Below are positions 9,344 through 18,764 of a stretch of DNA of 64,000 bases, piece after piece. Below the pieces are notes generated by a model. It was given only the letters and a program-made list of their open reading frames with translations, was not told where the DNA came from and did no database searches. Both the position numbers and the translations under genes were made by a program. How positions within the stretch are numbered: position 1 is the stretch's first letter; each line of letters starts with the position of its first letter. Origin of the DNA: Agromyces sp. CF514 (GTDB taxonomy: Bacteria; Actinomycetota; Actinomycetes; Actinomycetales; Microbacteriaceae); the NCBI RefSeq assembly GCF_900113185.1, contig NZ_FOZD01000002.1, forward strand, positions 1,090,065-1,154,064, read 5' to 3'.

Positions 9344-9580
9344 ATGAAGCTCAGCGAGTTCCAGTTCGCGGTCGATCAGGAGTTCGGTTCGGCCTACGGC
9401 GCGGTCATCGTCAACGACCTGGCGCTCTCGGGCGTCGGCGGGCGCACGGCCCGTGAGGCCCTGTCCGACGGGGTGGCCGCGCGCACGGTCTGGCTCGCGC
9501 TCTGCGATGCAGCCGACGTGCCCGAGGAGCGGCGTCACGGCGTCGGGCGCCCGACCCCCGGAGACCTCTCGCGCGGGTGA
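9344..9580 (+). CDS. DUF3046 family protein
   Basis: A 78-residue protein beginning MKLSEFQFAVDQEFGSAYG and containing GVGGRTAREALSDGVAARTVWLALCDAADVPEERRHG, which matches the small actinobacterial DUF3046 family. The frame is open farther upstream, but ATG 9344 follows AGGAG and gives the usual family start. Function is not known. The gene is regularly found just before recA in actinobacteria. Its stop codon overlaps the first LexA-type box of the recA promoter region. Confidence 0.82.
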   Translation: MKLSEFQFAVDQEFGSAYGAVIVNDLALSGVGGRTAREALSDGVAARTVWLALCDAADVPEERRHGVGRPTPGDLSRG

Positions 9581-9638
9581 ACACGTGTTCGACACGCGGC
9601 GCGGCGTTCGAACATCCGTTCGGGTTCGGAGGTAGGCT
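9578..9638 (+). promoter_or_regulatory. recA promoter region with two LexA (SOS) boxes
   Basis: The second box, CGAACATCCGTTCG (9609-9622), fits the CGAAC-N4-GTTCG SOS consensus of Gram-positive bacteria exactly. The first, GAACACGTGTTC (9579-9590), is a perfect palindrome fitting GAAC-N4-GTTC. Their centres are 31 bases apart, about three helical turns. TAGGCT (9633-9638) is a likely -10, so the second box covers the -35 position, as expected for LexA repression. A leader of roughly 180 bases precedes recA. Confidence 0.85.
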
Positions 9639-9828
9639 CCTCAACAGCAGGAGGAACGACGCTGCTCTCCACATCGGCCACGACCATCGTGACGGATGTC
9701 GGTGGCCGGCCATACGGTCGATGCGTCGGAACACACCGCAACCGCCTTGTCGCCAGACGCGAGGGTCACGGCCCGCACGAGCAACGACAGCCTAGAGGCA
9801 GCCGCATCACCCACCGAAGGAGCCCCAC

Positions 9829-10902
9829 ATGCCATCCGCAGTAGACCGCGAGAAAGCCCTCGAGACCGCACTCGCCCAGATCGACCGCCAGTTCGGCAAG
9901 GGCTCGGTGATGCGGCTCGGCAGCGAAGACCGCGCTCCGGTCGAGGTCATCCCCACGGGCTCCATCGCCCTCGACGTGGCGCTCGGCGTCGGCGGCCTGC
10001 CCCGCGGCCGCATCATCGAGATCTACGGTCCCGAGTCCTCGGGCAAGACCACGCTCACGCTGCACGCGATCGCCAACGCCCAGCGCGCGGGCGGCATCGC
10101 CGCGTTCGTCGACGCCGAGCACGCGCTCGACCCCGAGTACGCCAAGAAGCTGGGCGTCGACATCGACGCGCTCCTCGTCTCGCAGCCCGACACGGGCGAG
10201 CAGGCCCTCGAGATCGCCGACATGCTCGTGCGTTCGGGTTCCATCGACCTGATCGTGATCGACTCGGTCGCGGCGCTCGTGCCGCGCGCCGAGATCGAGG
10301 GCGAGATGGGCGACTCCCATGTCGGCCTGCAGGCCCGCCTCATGTCGCAGGCGCTCCGCAAGCTCACGGGTGGCCTCAACCAGACGAACACCACGATGAT
10401 CTTCATCAACCAGCTGCGGGAGAAGATTGGCGTGTTCTTCGGCAGCCCCGAGACCACCGCGGGCGGCAAGGCGCTGAAGTTCTATGCGTCGGTCCGCCTC
10501 GACATCCGTCGTATCGAGACCCTGAAAGACGGCACCGAGGCGGTCGGCAACCGCACGCGCGTCAAGGTCGTCAAGAACAAGATGGCGCCGCCCTTCAAGC
10601 AGGCCGAGTTCGACATCCTCTACGGTGTCGGCATCTCCCGCGAGGGCAGCCTCATCGACTACGGCGTCGATCAGGGCATCGTCAAGAAGTCCGGTGCCTG
10701 GTACACGTACGACGGCGACCAGCTCGGTCAGGGTAAAGAGAACGCCCGCAACTTCCTGCTGTCCAACCCCGACATCGCGGCCGACATCGAGAAGAAGATC
10801 CTCGTCAAGCTCGGCATCGGCAAGGCCGGCGCAGAGGCCGCCGGCGCAGCACCGGCCAACGTCGAGCCGATCGCGCCCAAGCAGGCACGCAAGGGCGCCT
10901 GA
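9829..10902 (+). CDS. recA: Recombinase A
   Basis: A 357-residue RecA with the N-terminal [15 protein letters not shown], Walker [11 protein letters not shown] (about residues 65-75), loop L1/L2 region ([13 protein letters not shown] [19 protein letters not shown], then [16 protein letters not shown]) and [18 protein letters not shown]. No intein is present. It forms the nucleoprotein filament for homologous recombination and stimulates LexA self-cleavage. Two SOS boxes lie upstream. recX follows after 39 bases with no terminator, so recA-recX is probably one transcript. Confidence 0.98.
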   Translation: MPSAVDREKALETALAQIDRQFGKGSVMRLGSEDRAPVEVIPTGSIALDVALGVGGLPRGRIIEIYGPESSGKTTLTLHAIANAQRAGGIAAFVDAEHALDPEYAKKLGVDIDALLVSQPDTGEQALEIADMLVRSGSIDLIVIDSVAALVPRAEIEGEMGDSHVGLQARLMSQALRKLTGGLNQTNTTMIFINQLREKIGVFFGSPETTAGGKALKFYASVRLDIRRIETLKDGTEAVGNRTRVKVVKNKMAPPFKQAEFDILYGVGISREGSLIDYGVDQGIVKKSGAWYTYDGDQLGQGKENARNFLLSNPDIAADIEKKILVKLGIGKAGAEAAGAAPANVEPIAPKQARKGA

Positions 10903-10941
10903 GCGGGCACGACATGACGAACGAGACCGGGGTGGGGAGCC

Positions 10942-11763
10942 GTGATGACTGACGCGTCGGAGCACCTCGCCCCGGTCTCGTACCTTCCGTGGGCGGTTCC
11001 CGGCGTGACCGGGGCCGACCAGGGCGAGCCCGATCAGGGTGCGGGCGAGCGTGCCCCCGAGCGATCCACCGCCGAGCGCGACGGCGCCGGTGGGGGCGCC
11101 GGTGACGGTGGCGGCATGGTCAGCGATTTCGGTCGTCCTCGACGGTCCGGTCGCGGCGAGCCGAACGCGCGATTCGGCGCGGCCGGCTCGCGCCGCGCAG
11201 CTTCCGACGTCGGCGCGACCGATGCCGACGCAGGCGGGTCCGGCGCGTTCGATGCCGACGTCGAACGCGAGGAGCGCGAGCTCGAGTCAGGAGCGCAGCG
11301 CGACGAACGCATCGATCGCCTCGTCGTCTCGAGGCTGCGACGCTCGGCCCTCTCGATCTCCGAGGTGCGAGGAGTGCTCGTCGAGCACGGGCTGCACGAC
11401 ATCGAGGTCGAGGAGTGGATCGAGCGGTACGAGCGGCTCGGGTACCTCGATGATGCGAGGCTCGCCGAGCAACTCGTGCACGTGAATGCGACGCGCAAGG
11501 GCCGGGGCAGCGGCGCGATCCTGCAGGAGCTCTCGCGGCGCGGCATCGAAGCCCAGGCCGCACGGCACGCCGTCGCCGATCTCGACCCCGAGACCGAGCT
11601 CGACAACGCCCGCACGACGGCCGAGCGGAGAGCGCGCCAGCTCCGCGGGCTCGACCGTCAGACGGCCGAACGACGGCTCTCGGCGTTCCTGCAGCGCCGT
11701 GGATACGGCGGCGAGGTCGTGCGGCAGGTCGTGACGGAGGTTCTCGCAGCCGACGGCTCGTAA
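10942..11763 (+). CDS. recX: Regulatory protein RecX with long N-terminal extension
   Basis: The RecX three-helix repeats start near residue 110 ([68 protein letters not shown]), giving a usual-size RecX of about 160 residues. In front is a Gly/Asp/Glu-rich, low-complexity region of about 105 residues. RecX binds the RecA filament and limits its activity. The start is GTG 10942 with GGGGAG upstream; ATG 10945 is equivalent. Internal starts that would trim the extension have no good ribosome binding site, so I keep the long form but cannot prove it is translated. Confidence 0.88.
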   Translation: MMTDASEHLAPVSYLPWAVPGVTGADQGEPDQGAGERAPERSTAERDGAGGGAGDGGGMVSDFGRPRRSGRGEPNARFGAAGSRRAASDVGATDADAGGSGAFDADVEREERELESGAQRDERIDRLVVSRLRRSALSISEVRGVLVEHGLHDIEVEEWIERYERLGYLDDARLAEQLVHVNATRKGRGSGAILQELSRRGIEAQAARHAVADLDPETELDNARTTAERRARQLRGLDRQTAERRLSAFLQRRGYGGEVVRQVVTEVLAADGS

Positions 11764-11775
11764 ACTGGTGCGATC

Positions 11776-13407
11776 ATGAGCACCATTCACGAGCCCGCGA
11801 TCGCCGATTCCGTCGAGGCAACGCTGCCCGCCGACGATGCCGTCAGCCCGCGCACCTACGAGGTGCGCACCTACGGCTGCCAGATGAACGTGCACGACTC
11901 CGAACGACTCTCGGGCTCGCTCGAAGCCGCGGGCTACGTGCCGGCCGACGGTGCCGAGCCCGACATCGTGGTCATCAACACCTGCGCCGTGCGCGAGAAC
12001 GCCGACAACAAGCTCTACGGCAACCTCGGCCACCTCGCGGGCATCAAGCGTCGCCATGCGGGCATGCAGATCGCCGTCGGCGGCTGCCTGGCGCAGAAGG
12101 ACAAGAACGTCATCCTCGAGAAGGCGCCGTGGGTCGACGTGGTGTTCGGCACGCACAACATGGGGTCGCTCCCGAGCCTGCTCGAGCGGGCTCGGCACAA
12201 CGACGAGGCGCAGCTCGAGATCCTCGACGCGCTCGAGGTGTTCCCGTCGACGCTGCCCACCAAGCGCGACTCGACGTACAGCGGCTGGGTGTCGATCTCG
12301 GTCGGGTGCAACAACACGTGCACCTTCTGCATCGTGCCCGCGCTCCGTGGCAAGGAGAAGGACCGTCGTCCGGGCGAGGTGCTCGCGGAGGTGCAGGCGC
12401 TCGTCGACGACGGTGCCATGGAAGTCACGCTCCTGGGCCAGAACGTCAACTCCTACGGCGTCGAGTTCGGCGACCGGCAGGCGTTCGGCAAGCTGCTCCG
12501 CGCGGCGGGCGAGATCGACGGGCTCGAGCGCATCCGCTTCACGAGCCCGCATCCGGCGGCGTTCACCGACGACGTGATCGACGCCATGGCCGAGACGCCC
12601 GCGGTCATGCCGCAGTTGCACATGCCCCTCCAGTCGGGCTCCGACCGCATCCTCAAGGCCATGCGCCGCTCGTACCGTTCCGAGAAGTTCCTCGGCATCC
12701 TCGATCGCGTGCGCGCGAAGATTCCGAACGCGGCGATCTCGACCGACATCATCGTCGGGTTCCCCGGCGAGACCGAAGAGGACTTCCTCGAGACGATGCG
12801 CGTCGTCGAGGCCGCGCGATTCGCCTCCGCATTCACGTTCCAGTACTCCATCCGCCCTGGCACGCCTGCGGCGACCATGGACGAGCAGGTGCCGAAGCAG
12901 GTCGTGCAGGAGCGCTACGAGCGCCTCGTGGCCCTGCAGGAGCGCATCTCGTGGGAGGAGAACCAGAAGCTCGTCGGTCGCAGGGTCGAGGTGCTCGTCT
13001 CCACGGGCGACGGCAAGAAGGACGCAGAGACGCATCGCCTCAGCGGCCGCGCCGAAGACAGCCGACTCGTGCACTTCGAGGTCCCGGAGGGCAGCGAGCA
13101 GCCGCGCCCGGGCGACGTCGTGAGCGTCACGATCACGCAGGCGGCACCGTTCCACCTGATCGCCGACTCGACCGACGGCGCACCGCTCGCGATCCGTCGC
13201 ACCCGCTCGGGCGACGCATGGGACCGCGCACAGGCCGAGAGCTGCGGCGTTCCCGCCGCACCTGGCGCCGGCACGTCGAGCGGCGGCACGGCTCGGGTCT
13301 CCCTCGGGCTGCCCTCGGTACGCGTGCTGCCCGCCACGAGCGAGCCGCTCATCAAGCCCGGGTTCGGCACGTTCCCCATCTACGATGTCGACGACGACCT
13401 CCGCTGA
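11776..13407 (+). CDS. miaB: tRNA-2-methylthio-N6-dimethylallyladenosine synthase
   Basis: A 543-residue methylthiotransferase: N-terminal UPF0004 domain with its three cluster cysteines ([20 protein letters not shown]), the radical-SAM motif CNNTCTFC (about residues 177-184), and a C-terminal TRAM domain ending near PFHLIAD. It adds a methylthio group to i6A37 of tRNAs reading U-starting codons, using two [4Fe-4S] clusters. About 75 extra residues, low in complexity, follow the TRAM domain. TAAACT (11761-11766) overlaps the recX stop codon and ends nine bases before the ATG, so a leaderless or near-leaderless start is possible. miaA, which makes its substrate, is next. Confidence 0.95.
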   Translation: MSTIHEPAIADSVEATLPADDAVSPRTYEVRTYGCQMNVHDSERLSGSLEAAGYVPADGAEPDIVVINTCAVRENADNKLYGNLGHLAGIKRRHAGMQIAVGGCLAQKDKNVILEKAPWVDVVFGTHNMGSLPSLLERARHNDEAQLEILDALEVFPSTLPTKRDSTYSGWVSISVGCNNTCTFCIVPALRGKEKDRRPGEVLAEVQALVDDGAMEVTLLGQNVNSYGVEFGDRQAFGKLLRAAGEIDGLERIRFTSPHPAAFTDDVIDAMAETPAVMPQLHMPLQSGSDRILKAMRRSYRSEKFLGILDRVRAKIPNAAISTDIIVGFPGETEEDFLETMRVVEAARFASAFTFQYSIRPGTPAATMDEQVPKQVVQERYERLVALQERISWEENQKLVGRRVEVLVSTGDGKKDAETHRLSGRAEDSRLVHFEVPEGSEQPRPGDVVSVTITQAAPFHLIADSTDGAPLAIRRTRSGDAWDRAQAESCGVPAAPGAGTSSGGTARVSLGLPSVRVLPATSEPLIKPGFGTFPIYDVDDDLR

Positions 13408-13410
13408 GCG

Positions 13411-13440
13411 CGGCAGGGCAGGGCAGGGCAGGGCAGGGCG
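13411..13440 (+). repeat. GGGCA pentanucleotide microsatellite between miaB and miaA
   Basis: After the miaB stop the pentamer GGGCA repeats four times in a row, flanked by a partial CGGCA and a variant GGGCG. It ends nine bases before the miaA ATG and supplies the only purine-rich sequence where a ribosome binding site is expected. Confidence 0.9.
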
Positions 13441-13448
13441 GGTCAGGC

Positions 13449-14369
13449 ATGACGCTCATCGCGATCGTCGGCGCGACCGGCACGGGCAAGTCCGACTTCG
13501 CCCTCGACCTCGCCGACGCGCTCGGACGCGTCGGGCGTACGGCAGAGGTCGTCAACGCCGACGCCATGCAGCTCTACCGCGGCATGGACATCGGCACGGC
13601 GAAACTGCCGCCAGACGAGCGCCGCGGTGTGGCGCACCACCTGCTCGACGTGCTCGACGTCACCGACGAGGCATCCGTCGCCGCGTACCAGCGCGATGCA
13701 CGCGCCGCCGTCGACGACGTCATCGCGCGGGGCGGCGTGGCGCTGCTCGTGGGCGGATCGGGCCTCTACGTCTCGTCGGTGATCCACGACTTCCGGTTCC
13801 CGGGCACGGACGCCGCGATCAGGGCGCGCCTCGAGGCCGAGCTCATCGAGTTGGGCCCCGGCCTGCTCCACCAGCGGCTCCGCGACCTCGACGCCGAGAC
13901 CGCGGCCGGGGTCGATGCGGCGAACGGTCGTCGTATCGTGCGCGCGCTCGAGGTCATCGAGGTGACGGGCGAGTCGAAGGCCGCGCGCCTGCCCGACGAG
14001 CCCGTGCCGTGGCGAGCGCATCGCATCGTGCACCTGCGCACCGAGCGCGCGACGCTCGTCGAGCGCCTCGACGAGCGCGCGGCACGCATGTGGCACGACG
14101 GCCTCGTCGACGAGGTGCGCGACCTCGTCCCGCTCGGCCTCGAACGCGGCGTGACCGCACGACGGGCGATCGGCTACGCCCAGGCACTCGCCGAACTGCA
14201 GGGCCGGATGTCGCGGGCCGACGCGATCGCCGAGACGCAGCAGCTCACGCGGACGTACGCGAGACGGCAGGTCGGGTGGTTCCGGAGGTACCGCGATGCG
14301 GTCGAGCTCGACGCCGCCGACCCGGTCGCGAGAGGCAGCCAGTTGGCCCTCCAGGCGGCCATAGACTGA
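13449..14369 (+). CDS. miaA: tRNA dimethylallyltransferase
   Basis: A 306-residue enzyme with the P-loop [15 protein letters not shown] at residues 8-22, [27 protein letters not shown] and the [15 protein letters not shown] segment, all diagnostic of MiaA. It transfers the dimethylallyl group to A37 of tRNAs reading U-starting codons; MiaB, encoded just upstream, then methylthiolates the product. The ATG at 13449 starts directly at [15 protein letters not shown], whereas longer open frames upstream run antisense-like through miaB and are artefacts. Translation signals include the pentanucleotide repeat described separately. Confidence 0.95.
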   Translation: MTLIAIVGATGTGKSDFALDLADALGRVGRTAEVVNADAMQLYRGMDIGTAKLPPDERRGVAHHLLDVLDVTDEASVAAYQRDARAAVDDVIARGGVALLVGGSGLYVSSVIHDFRFPGTDAAIRARLEAELIELGPGLLHQRLRDLDAETAAGVDAANGRRIVRALEVIEVTGESKAARLPDEPVPWRAHRIVHLRTERATLVERLDERAARMWHDGLVDEVRDLVPLGLERGVTARRAIGYAQALAELQGRMSRADAIAETQQLTRTYARRQVGWFRRYRDAVELDAADPVARGSQLALQAAID

Positions 14370-14373
14370 GCAG

Positions 14374-15255
14374 ATGTCCTTCGACCTGCGCTTCACCAAG
14401 GGCCACGGCACCGGCAACGACTTCGTGCTGTTCTCCGACCCCGACGGCGACACGGTGCTCTCGCCCGCGCAGATCGCGGCGGTGTGCGATCGCCACTTCG
14501 GCGTCGGCGCCGACGGCCTGATCCGCGCGGTGCGGTCCGAGAACCTCGGCGACGGCGCCGCCGCGCTCGACGAAGACGGCGAGGCCGTCTGGTTCATGGA
14601 CTACTGGAACGCCGACGGCTCGGCCTCCGAGATGTGCGGCAACGGCGTGCGCGTGTTCACGAGGTTCCTCATCGACCAGGGCCTCGTCGACCTCGCGCCG
14701 GGCGAGCAGATCGCGATCGGCACGCGTGCCGGAGTGCGGCGCGTGAGCGCGGCCGAGAATGGCTTCGAGGTCGACATGGGCCTATGGCGTCGTACGGGCG
14801 GCGAGCCGCTCGTGCGGGCCAAGGGGCTGCCGGTCGCGCGTCCGGGCCTCGGCATCGACGTCGGCAACCCGCATGTCGTCGTGGCGCTGGCCGACGACGA
14901 CGAGCTCGCGGGGCTCGACCTCGCGTACCTGCCCATCCTCGATCCGGTGCCCGAGGCGGGCGCGAACGTCGAGTTCGTCGTTCCGGCCGAGCCGCTCGTC
15001 GAGGCGGGCGTCGGTCGCATCCGCATGCGCGTGCACGAGCGGGGCTCCGGAGAGACGCTCTCGTGCGGCACGGGCGCGGTCGCCTCGGCGCTGGCCGTGC
15101 GGTACTGGGCGGGGGCCGGTGCGCCCGACGCCTGGCGCGTCCAGGTGCCGGGCGGGGTCGTCGGAGTGCGCATGTTCGAAGCGGCCGACGGCGAGCACGT
15201 CGCCCTGTCGGGGCCGGCCGAACTCGTCTTCGACGGGGTGCTGGCGCTCGCCTGA
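14374..15255 (+). CDS. dapF: Diaminopimelate epimerase
   Basis: A 293-residue enzyme with [12 protein letters not shown] at the N-terminus and both active-site cysteines in their motifs: [13 protein letters not shown] (about residues 88-100) and [16 protein letters not shown] (about 226-241). It interconverts LL- and meso-diaminopimelate in lysine and, in many bacteria, peptidoglycan synthesis. Start ATG 14374 lies four bases after the miaA stop and six bases after TAGACT (14362-14367), so it may be read from both the miaBA transcript and a leaderless promoter. A hairpin separates it from the convergent gene that follows. Confidence 0.96.
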   Translation: MSFDLRFTKGHGTGNDFVLFSDPDGDTVLSPAQIAAVCDRHFGVGADGLIRAVRSENLGDGAAALDEDGEAVWFMDYWNADGSASEMCGNGVRVFTRFLIDQGLVDLAPGEQIAIGTRAGVRRVSAAENGFEVDMGLWRRTGGEPLVRAKGLPVARPGLGIDVGNPHVVVALADDDELAGLDLAYLPILDPVPEAGANVEFVVPAEPLVEAGVGRIRMRVHERGSGETLSCGTGAVASALAVRYWAGAGAPDAWRVQVPGGVVGVRMFEAADGEHVALSGPAELVFDGVLALA

Positions 15256-15271
15256 GCCTCGAGGCATCGCG

Positions 15272-15311
15272 ATCCGACCTCACCGGCCGTTGACGCGCCG
15301 GTCGATCGGAT
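15272..15311. terminator. Hairpin between convergent dapF and methyltransferase genes
   Basis: ATCCGA (15272-15277) pairs with TCGGAT (15306-15311) and ACCGG (15282-15286) with CCGGT (15298-15302), with a small internal loop. It lies between two converging genes and could end transcription from both sides. Confidence 0.45.
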
Positions 15312-15342
15312 GGCGCGGCGTGCCGTCTGCGTGCGCGCGCCG

Positions 15343-15951
15343 TCAGGCGGTTCGGCGCTCCGCCGCGAGCACGCGGAAGCCCTTGGAGTTCGCCGCGCGC
15401 TCGACGTCGAGCCCGAGGTCGTCGCCGAGCCAGCGCTGCAGCGACTCGGCGCCGAGGTGCTTGGCCACGACCAGCCAGGCGGTGGCGTCGTCGGCGAGGC
15501 GGGGGAGCCACCGCTCGAGCATGGCGTGCAGTTCCTGCTTGCCGACGCGGATCGGCGGGTTCGACCAGATCGTGCCGAACACGATGTCGGTGGGAACATC
15601 CGCCGGCAGCACGGCGTTGACGTTGGTGAGGCCGAGGCGTGCAGCGTTGCCGCGCACGAGTTCGAGCGCGCGTTCGTTGACGTCGACGGCCCAGACCGTG
15701 GCATCCGGTGCCCGAAGCGCGAGCGACAGCGCGATGGGGCCCCATCCGGCGCCGAGGTCGAGCAGGTGGCCGGTCGCGGGCGGTTCGGGAACCGAGTCGA
15801 GGAGCACCCTGGTGCCCTGGTCGAGGTGCTCGGGGCTGAACACGCCGGCGGCGGTCGCGAGCTCGAGGTCGCGACCGGCGAGGCGGACGCGGATGGTGCG
15901 GGTGCTGGCGTTGCTCCGGGGTGTCGCGGAGAAGTAGTGGTCGGAGCCCAT
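15343..15951 (-). CDS. Class I SAM-dependent methyltransferase, RsmC/MTS family
   Basis: From ATG 15951 the 202-residue protein begins MGSDHYFSATP and holds the SAM-binding motif LLDLGAGWGPIALSLAL (about residues 58-74), VDVNERALELVRGNAARLGLTNV, and the catalytic NPP motif in IWSNPPIRVGKQ. This is the MTS-domain pattern of RsmC/RlmG-like rRNA guanine-N2 methyltransferases, here as a single domain. The exact target cannot be told. The frame stays open upstream, but that part overlaps the hflX start region and looks non-coding. It is the only minus-strand gene in the first 21 kb. Confidence 0.82.
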   Translation of the reverse strand: MGSDHYFSATPRSNASTRTIRVRLAGRDLELATAAGVFSPEHLDQGTRVLLDSVPEPPATGHLLDLGAGWGPIALSLALRAPDATVWAVDVNERALELVRGNAARLGLTNVNAVLPADVPTDIVFGTIWSNPPIRVGKQELHAMLERWLPRLADDATAWLVVAKHLGAESLQRWLGDDLGLDVERAANSKGFRVLAAERRTA

Positions 15952-16031
15952 CCCAGCACGGTAGCGCACCCCGCATGGGTGCCCGCCGCACGGCGGAGCA
16001 GAAGGACGAAGAGCGAAGTAGGGTTGACAGA

Positions 16032-17555
16032 ATGAACGAAGCCGAAGACCGCCCCACCGACGACGCCGTCGACCGGGTGCTGCGTACCGCGGACGCATCC
16101 GCGAGCGTGGCCCGCTTCGGTTCCGGCGATGCGACCGCCATCATGCGAACGGATGCCGCGGGCGTCTCGTCGACCGACGGCGACCAGTTCGAGCGCGAAG
16201 ACCGGGCGGCGCTGCGACGCGTCGCCGGACTGTCGACCGAGCTCGAGGACGTCACCGAGGTCGAGTACCGCCAGTTGCGGCTCGAGAACGTCGTGCTCAT
16301 CGGCGTGTACTCGCAGGGCTCCCAGGCCGATGCCGAGAACTCGATGCGCGAGCTCGCGGCGCTGGCCGAGACCGCCGGAGCGCGAGTGCTCGACGGCCTG
16401 CTGCAGCGGCGGCCGCATCCCGATCCCAGCACCTACCTCGGCAAGGGCAAGGCCGAGGAGCTGCGGCACGTCGTCGCGGCCGTCGGAGCAGACACCGTCA
16501 TCGCGGACACCGAGCTCGCGCCCAGCCAGCGGCGCGCGCTCGAAGACGTCGTGAAGGTCAAGGTGATCGACCGCACGGCGGTGATCCTCGACATCTTCAG
16601 CCAGCACGCGAAGAGCCGGGAGGGCAAGGCCCAGGTCGAGCTCGCGCAGCTCGAGTACCTGCTGCCGCGACTGCGCGGCTGGGGCGAGTCGATGTCCCGC
16701 CAGGCCGGCGGCCAGGTCGGCGGCGCGGGCGCCGGCATGGGCTCGCGTGGTCCGGGTGAGACGAAGATCGAGCTCGACCGCCGCCGCATCCACTCGCGCA
16801 TGGCGAAGCTCCGCAAGCAGATCGCGGGCATGAAGCCGGCGCGCGACGCCAAGCGCGCCAATCGCCGTCGCAACGCGATCCCGTCGGTCGCGATCGCCGG
16901 GTACACGAACGCCGGCAAGTCGAGCCTGCTGAACCGCATCACCGGTGCCGGCCTCCTCGTCGAGAACGCACTGTTCGCTACCCTCGACGCGACCGTGCGC
17001 CGCAACACCACCGCAGACGGCCGCATCTACACGATCGCCGACACCGTCGGATTCGTGCGCAACCTGCCGCACCAGCTCGTCGAGGCGTTCCGATCGACGC
17101 TCGAAGAGGTCGGCGACTCCGACCTCATCGTGCACGTCGTCGATGCCGCGCACCCCGACCCGGCAGGGCAGATCGCGACGGTCCGCGACGTCATCGGCGA
17201 CGTGGGTGCGCGCGACATCCCCGAACTCATCGTGTTCAACAAGGCCGACCTCATCGGACCCGAGGAACGGCTCGTGCTTCGCGGCCTCGCACCCGACGCG
17301 GTGTTCGCGTCGGCGCGCACGGGCGAGGGCATCGACGAGGTGCTCGAGGCCATCACGCGCATGCTGCCCGACCCGGCCGTCGAGATCGACCTGCTCGTGC
17401 CGTACGACCGCGGCGACATCGTCTCGATGCTGCACGAGTCGGGCCGGGTCATCTCGGTCGAGTACGTCGACGCGGGCACCCGGGTGAAGGCGTTCGCCTC
17501 GCCCGAGCAGGCCGCACAGCTCGCGGGGTTCGCCGCGGCATCCGCCGTCGCCTGA
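16032..17555 (+). CDS. hflX: GTPase HflX
   Basis: A 507-residue protein with the HflX N-terminal domain (TYLGKGKAEELRHVV, DTELAPSQRRALEDVVKVKVIDRTAVILDIF, LPRLRGWGESMSRQAGG) and a C-terminal G domain with G1 GYTNAGKSSL, G3 DTVGFVRNLP and G4 NKAD. HflX binds the 50S subunit and rescues or splits stalled ribosomes under stress. Start ATG 16032 is chosen because TAGGGT (16019-16024) ends seven bases upstream and the earlier open frame overlaps the divergent methyltransferase gene. A weak hairpin follows the stop (17560-17582). Confidence 0.93.
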   Translation: MNEAEDRPTDDAVDRVLRTADASASVARFGSGDATAIMRTDAAGVSSTDGDQFEREDRAALRRVAGLSTELEDVTEVEYRQLRLENVVLIGVYSQGSQADAENSMRELAALAETAGARVLDGLLQRRPHPDPSTYLGKGKAEELRHVVAAVGADTVIADTELAPSQRRALEDVVKVKVIDRTAVILDIFSQHAKSREGKAQVELAQLEYLLPRLRGWGESMSRQAGGQVGGAGAGMGSRGPGETKIELDRRRIHSRMAKLRKQIAGMKPARDAKRANRRRNAIPSVAIAGYTNAGKSSLLNRITGAGLLVENALFATLDATVRRNTTADGRIYTIADTVGFVRNLPHQLVEAFRSTLEEVGDSDLIVHVVDAAHPDPAGQIATVRDVIGDVGARDIPELIVFNKADLIGPEERLVLRGLAPDAVFASARTGEGIDEVLEAITRMLPDPAVEIDLLVPYDRGDIVSMLHESGRVISVEYVDAGTRVKAFASPEQAAQLAGFAAASAVA

Positions 17556-17559
17556 TCGC

Positions 17560-17582
17560 GACGCGGGCCGACCCGCCGCGTC
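17560..17582 (+). terminator. Weak hairpin after hflX
   Basis: GACGCGG (17560-17566) pairs with CCGCGTC (17576-17582) around a nine-base loop. No T tract follows, so its role as a terminator is uncertain. Confidence 0.4.
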
Positions 17583-17622
17583 ACCGAAGGTCACAGGTGC
17601 AGCGGATGTCGTGAAACCCGCG

Positions 17623-17777
17623 TATCGTCGCCCCTGATCGAACGTGATCGGCCCGATGCCGGTCACCTGGAGCGACAGCCGAGCCCGGCACCCGCCCGCG
17701 AGACCACCAGCCGTGACGGCCGGGGTGCGCGGCCTGTGTGCCCGTCCCGCCCACGGTTCACGGACCCTGGAGCGAGC
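17623..17777 (+). promoter_or_regulatory. Candidate promoter and GC-rich leader of metF-metE
   Basis: TATCGT (17623-17628) is the best -10 candidate. It would give a leader of about 140 bases before the metF ATG. The leader has small inverted repeats such as GCCG-TGA-CGGC, but I could not match it to a SAM, SAH or cobalamin riboswitch consensus. Regulation of metFE by such a leader is therefore only a possibility. Confidence 0.3.
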
Positions 17778-18764
17778 ATGGCACCGACCGAGCCAGACAC
17801 CGCGGTGGCGGCGACCCGACGCACGCCGCTGTCGTTCGAGCTGTATCCGCCCCGCACGGATGCCGCGGCCATCGCCCTCGGCCGCACCATCGATCGGCTG
17901 GCCGATGTCGACCCGGCGTTCATCTCGGTGACGTTCGGGGCGGGCGGCAGCTCGCGCGACCGCTCGCTCACGGTGCTGCGCTACATCCTCGAGAACACCA
18001 CGGTCGAGCCCATGGCCCACCTCACGTGCGTCGGCTCGTCGCACGCCGAGGCGAACGAGCTCGTGCGGAAGTTCCAGGACGCCGGCATCCGGAGCTTCCT
18101 CGCGCTGCGCGGCGACCCGCCCGCGGGCTCGGATCCCGACGCCCCGCTCGGCGACCTCGCCTCCGCCGCAGAGCTCGTGCAGCTGATCCACCGGGTGCAG
18201 CAGGAGCGCGAGCCGTTCGACCAGGTCGCCGTCGAGGGGAACCCGGGCGCGAGCCGCATCCGCGAGCGCACTCGGAAGACCGAGGTCGCGGTCGCGGCGT
18301 TCCCGACGGGTCACCCGCAGTCGAGGGACCTCTCGCGCGACGTCGACATCCTCCTCGCGAAGCAGGTCGCGGGCGCGAACCTCGCGATCACGCAGCTGTT
18401 CTGGGAGGCGTCCGACTACCTCGGGTTCGTCGAGCGTGCGCGGGCGGCGGGCGTCACCATCCCGATCCTGCCCGGCATCATGCCGACCACGACGTCCAAG
18501 CGGCTCGCGCGGCTCACCGAGCTCACGGGCGTGCAGCCGCCGGCCTCGTTCGCCATCGCCCTCGAGGTCGAGCCCGACCCCGCCGCGCAGACCGAGCTCG
18601 GCATCGCCTTCGCCGCGCGCCTCGCCGCCGAGGTCATCGCGGGCGGTGCCCCCGGCCTGCACCTCTACACGTACAACCGCCACGAGGCCGTGCTCGACGT
18701 CGTCGAGCGACTCGGACTCGGGGCTCCGCATCAGCTCGCCAATGAGAGGAACACCGCACGATGA
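17778..18764 (+). CDS. metF: Methylenetetrahydrofolate reductase
   Basis: A 328-residue TIM-barrel flavoprotein. The segments LSFELYPPRT, FISVTFGAGGSSRDRS, HLTCVGSSHAE, LALRGDPP and LFWEASDYLGFVERARAAGVTIPILPGIMPTT are the conserved strands and FAD/folate-binding loops of MetF. It reduces 5,10-methylene-THF to 5-methyl-THF, the methyl donor for methionine synthesis. ATG 17778 follows GGAGCG; a GTG at 17736 would add 14 poorly matching residues. The stop overlaps the metE start by four bases, so methyl donor and methyl transfer enzymes are translationally coupled. Confidence 0.94.
   Translation: MAPTEPDTAVAATRRTPLSFELYPPRTDAAAIALGRTIDRLADVDPAFISVTFGAGGSSRDRSLTVLRYILENTTVEPMAHLTCVGSSHAEANELVRKFQDAGIRSFLALRGDPPAGSDPDAPLGDLASAAELVQLIHRVQQEREPFDQVAVEGNPGASRIRERTRKTEVAVAAFPTGHPQSRDLSRDVDILLAKQVAGANLAITQLFWEASDYLGFVERARAAGVTIPILPGIMPTTTSKRLARLTELTGVQPPASFAIALEVEPDPAAQTELGIAFAARLAAEVIAGGAPGLHLYTYNRHEAVLDVVERLGLGAPHQLANERNTAR

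Noticed and set aside
17623..17777. SAM-I, SAM-IV, SAH or cobalamin riboswitch upstream of metF
   Set aside because: I looked for the conserved core sequences such as the CCGGCAACC segment of SAM-I/IV and did not find them.
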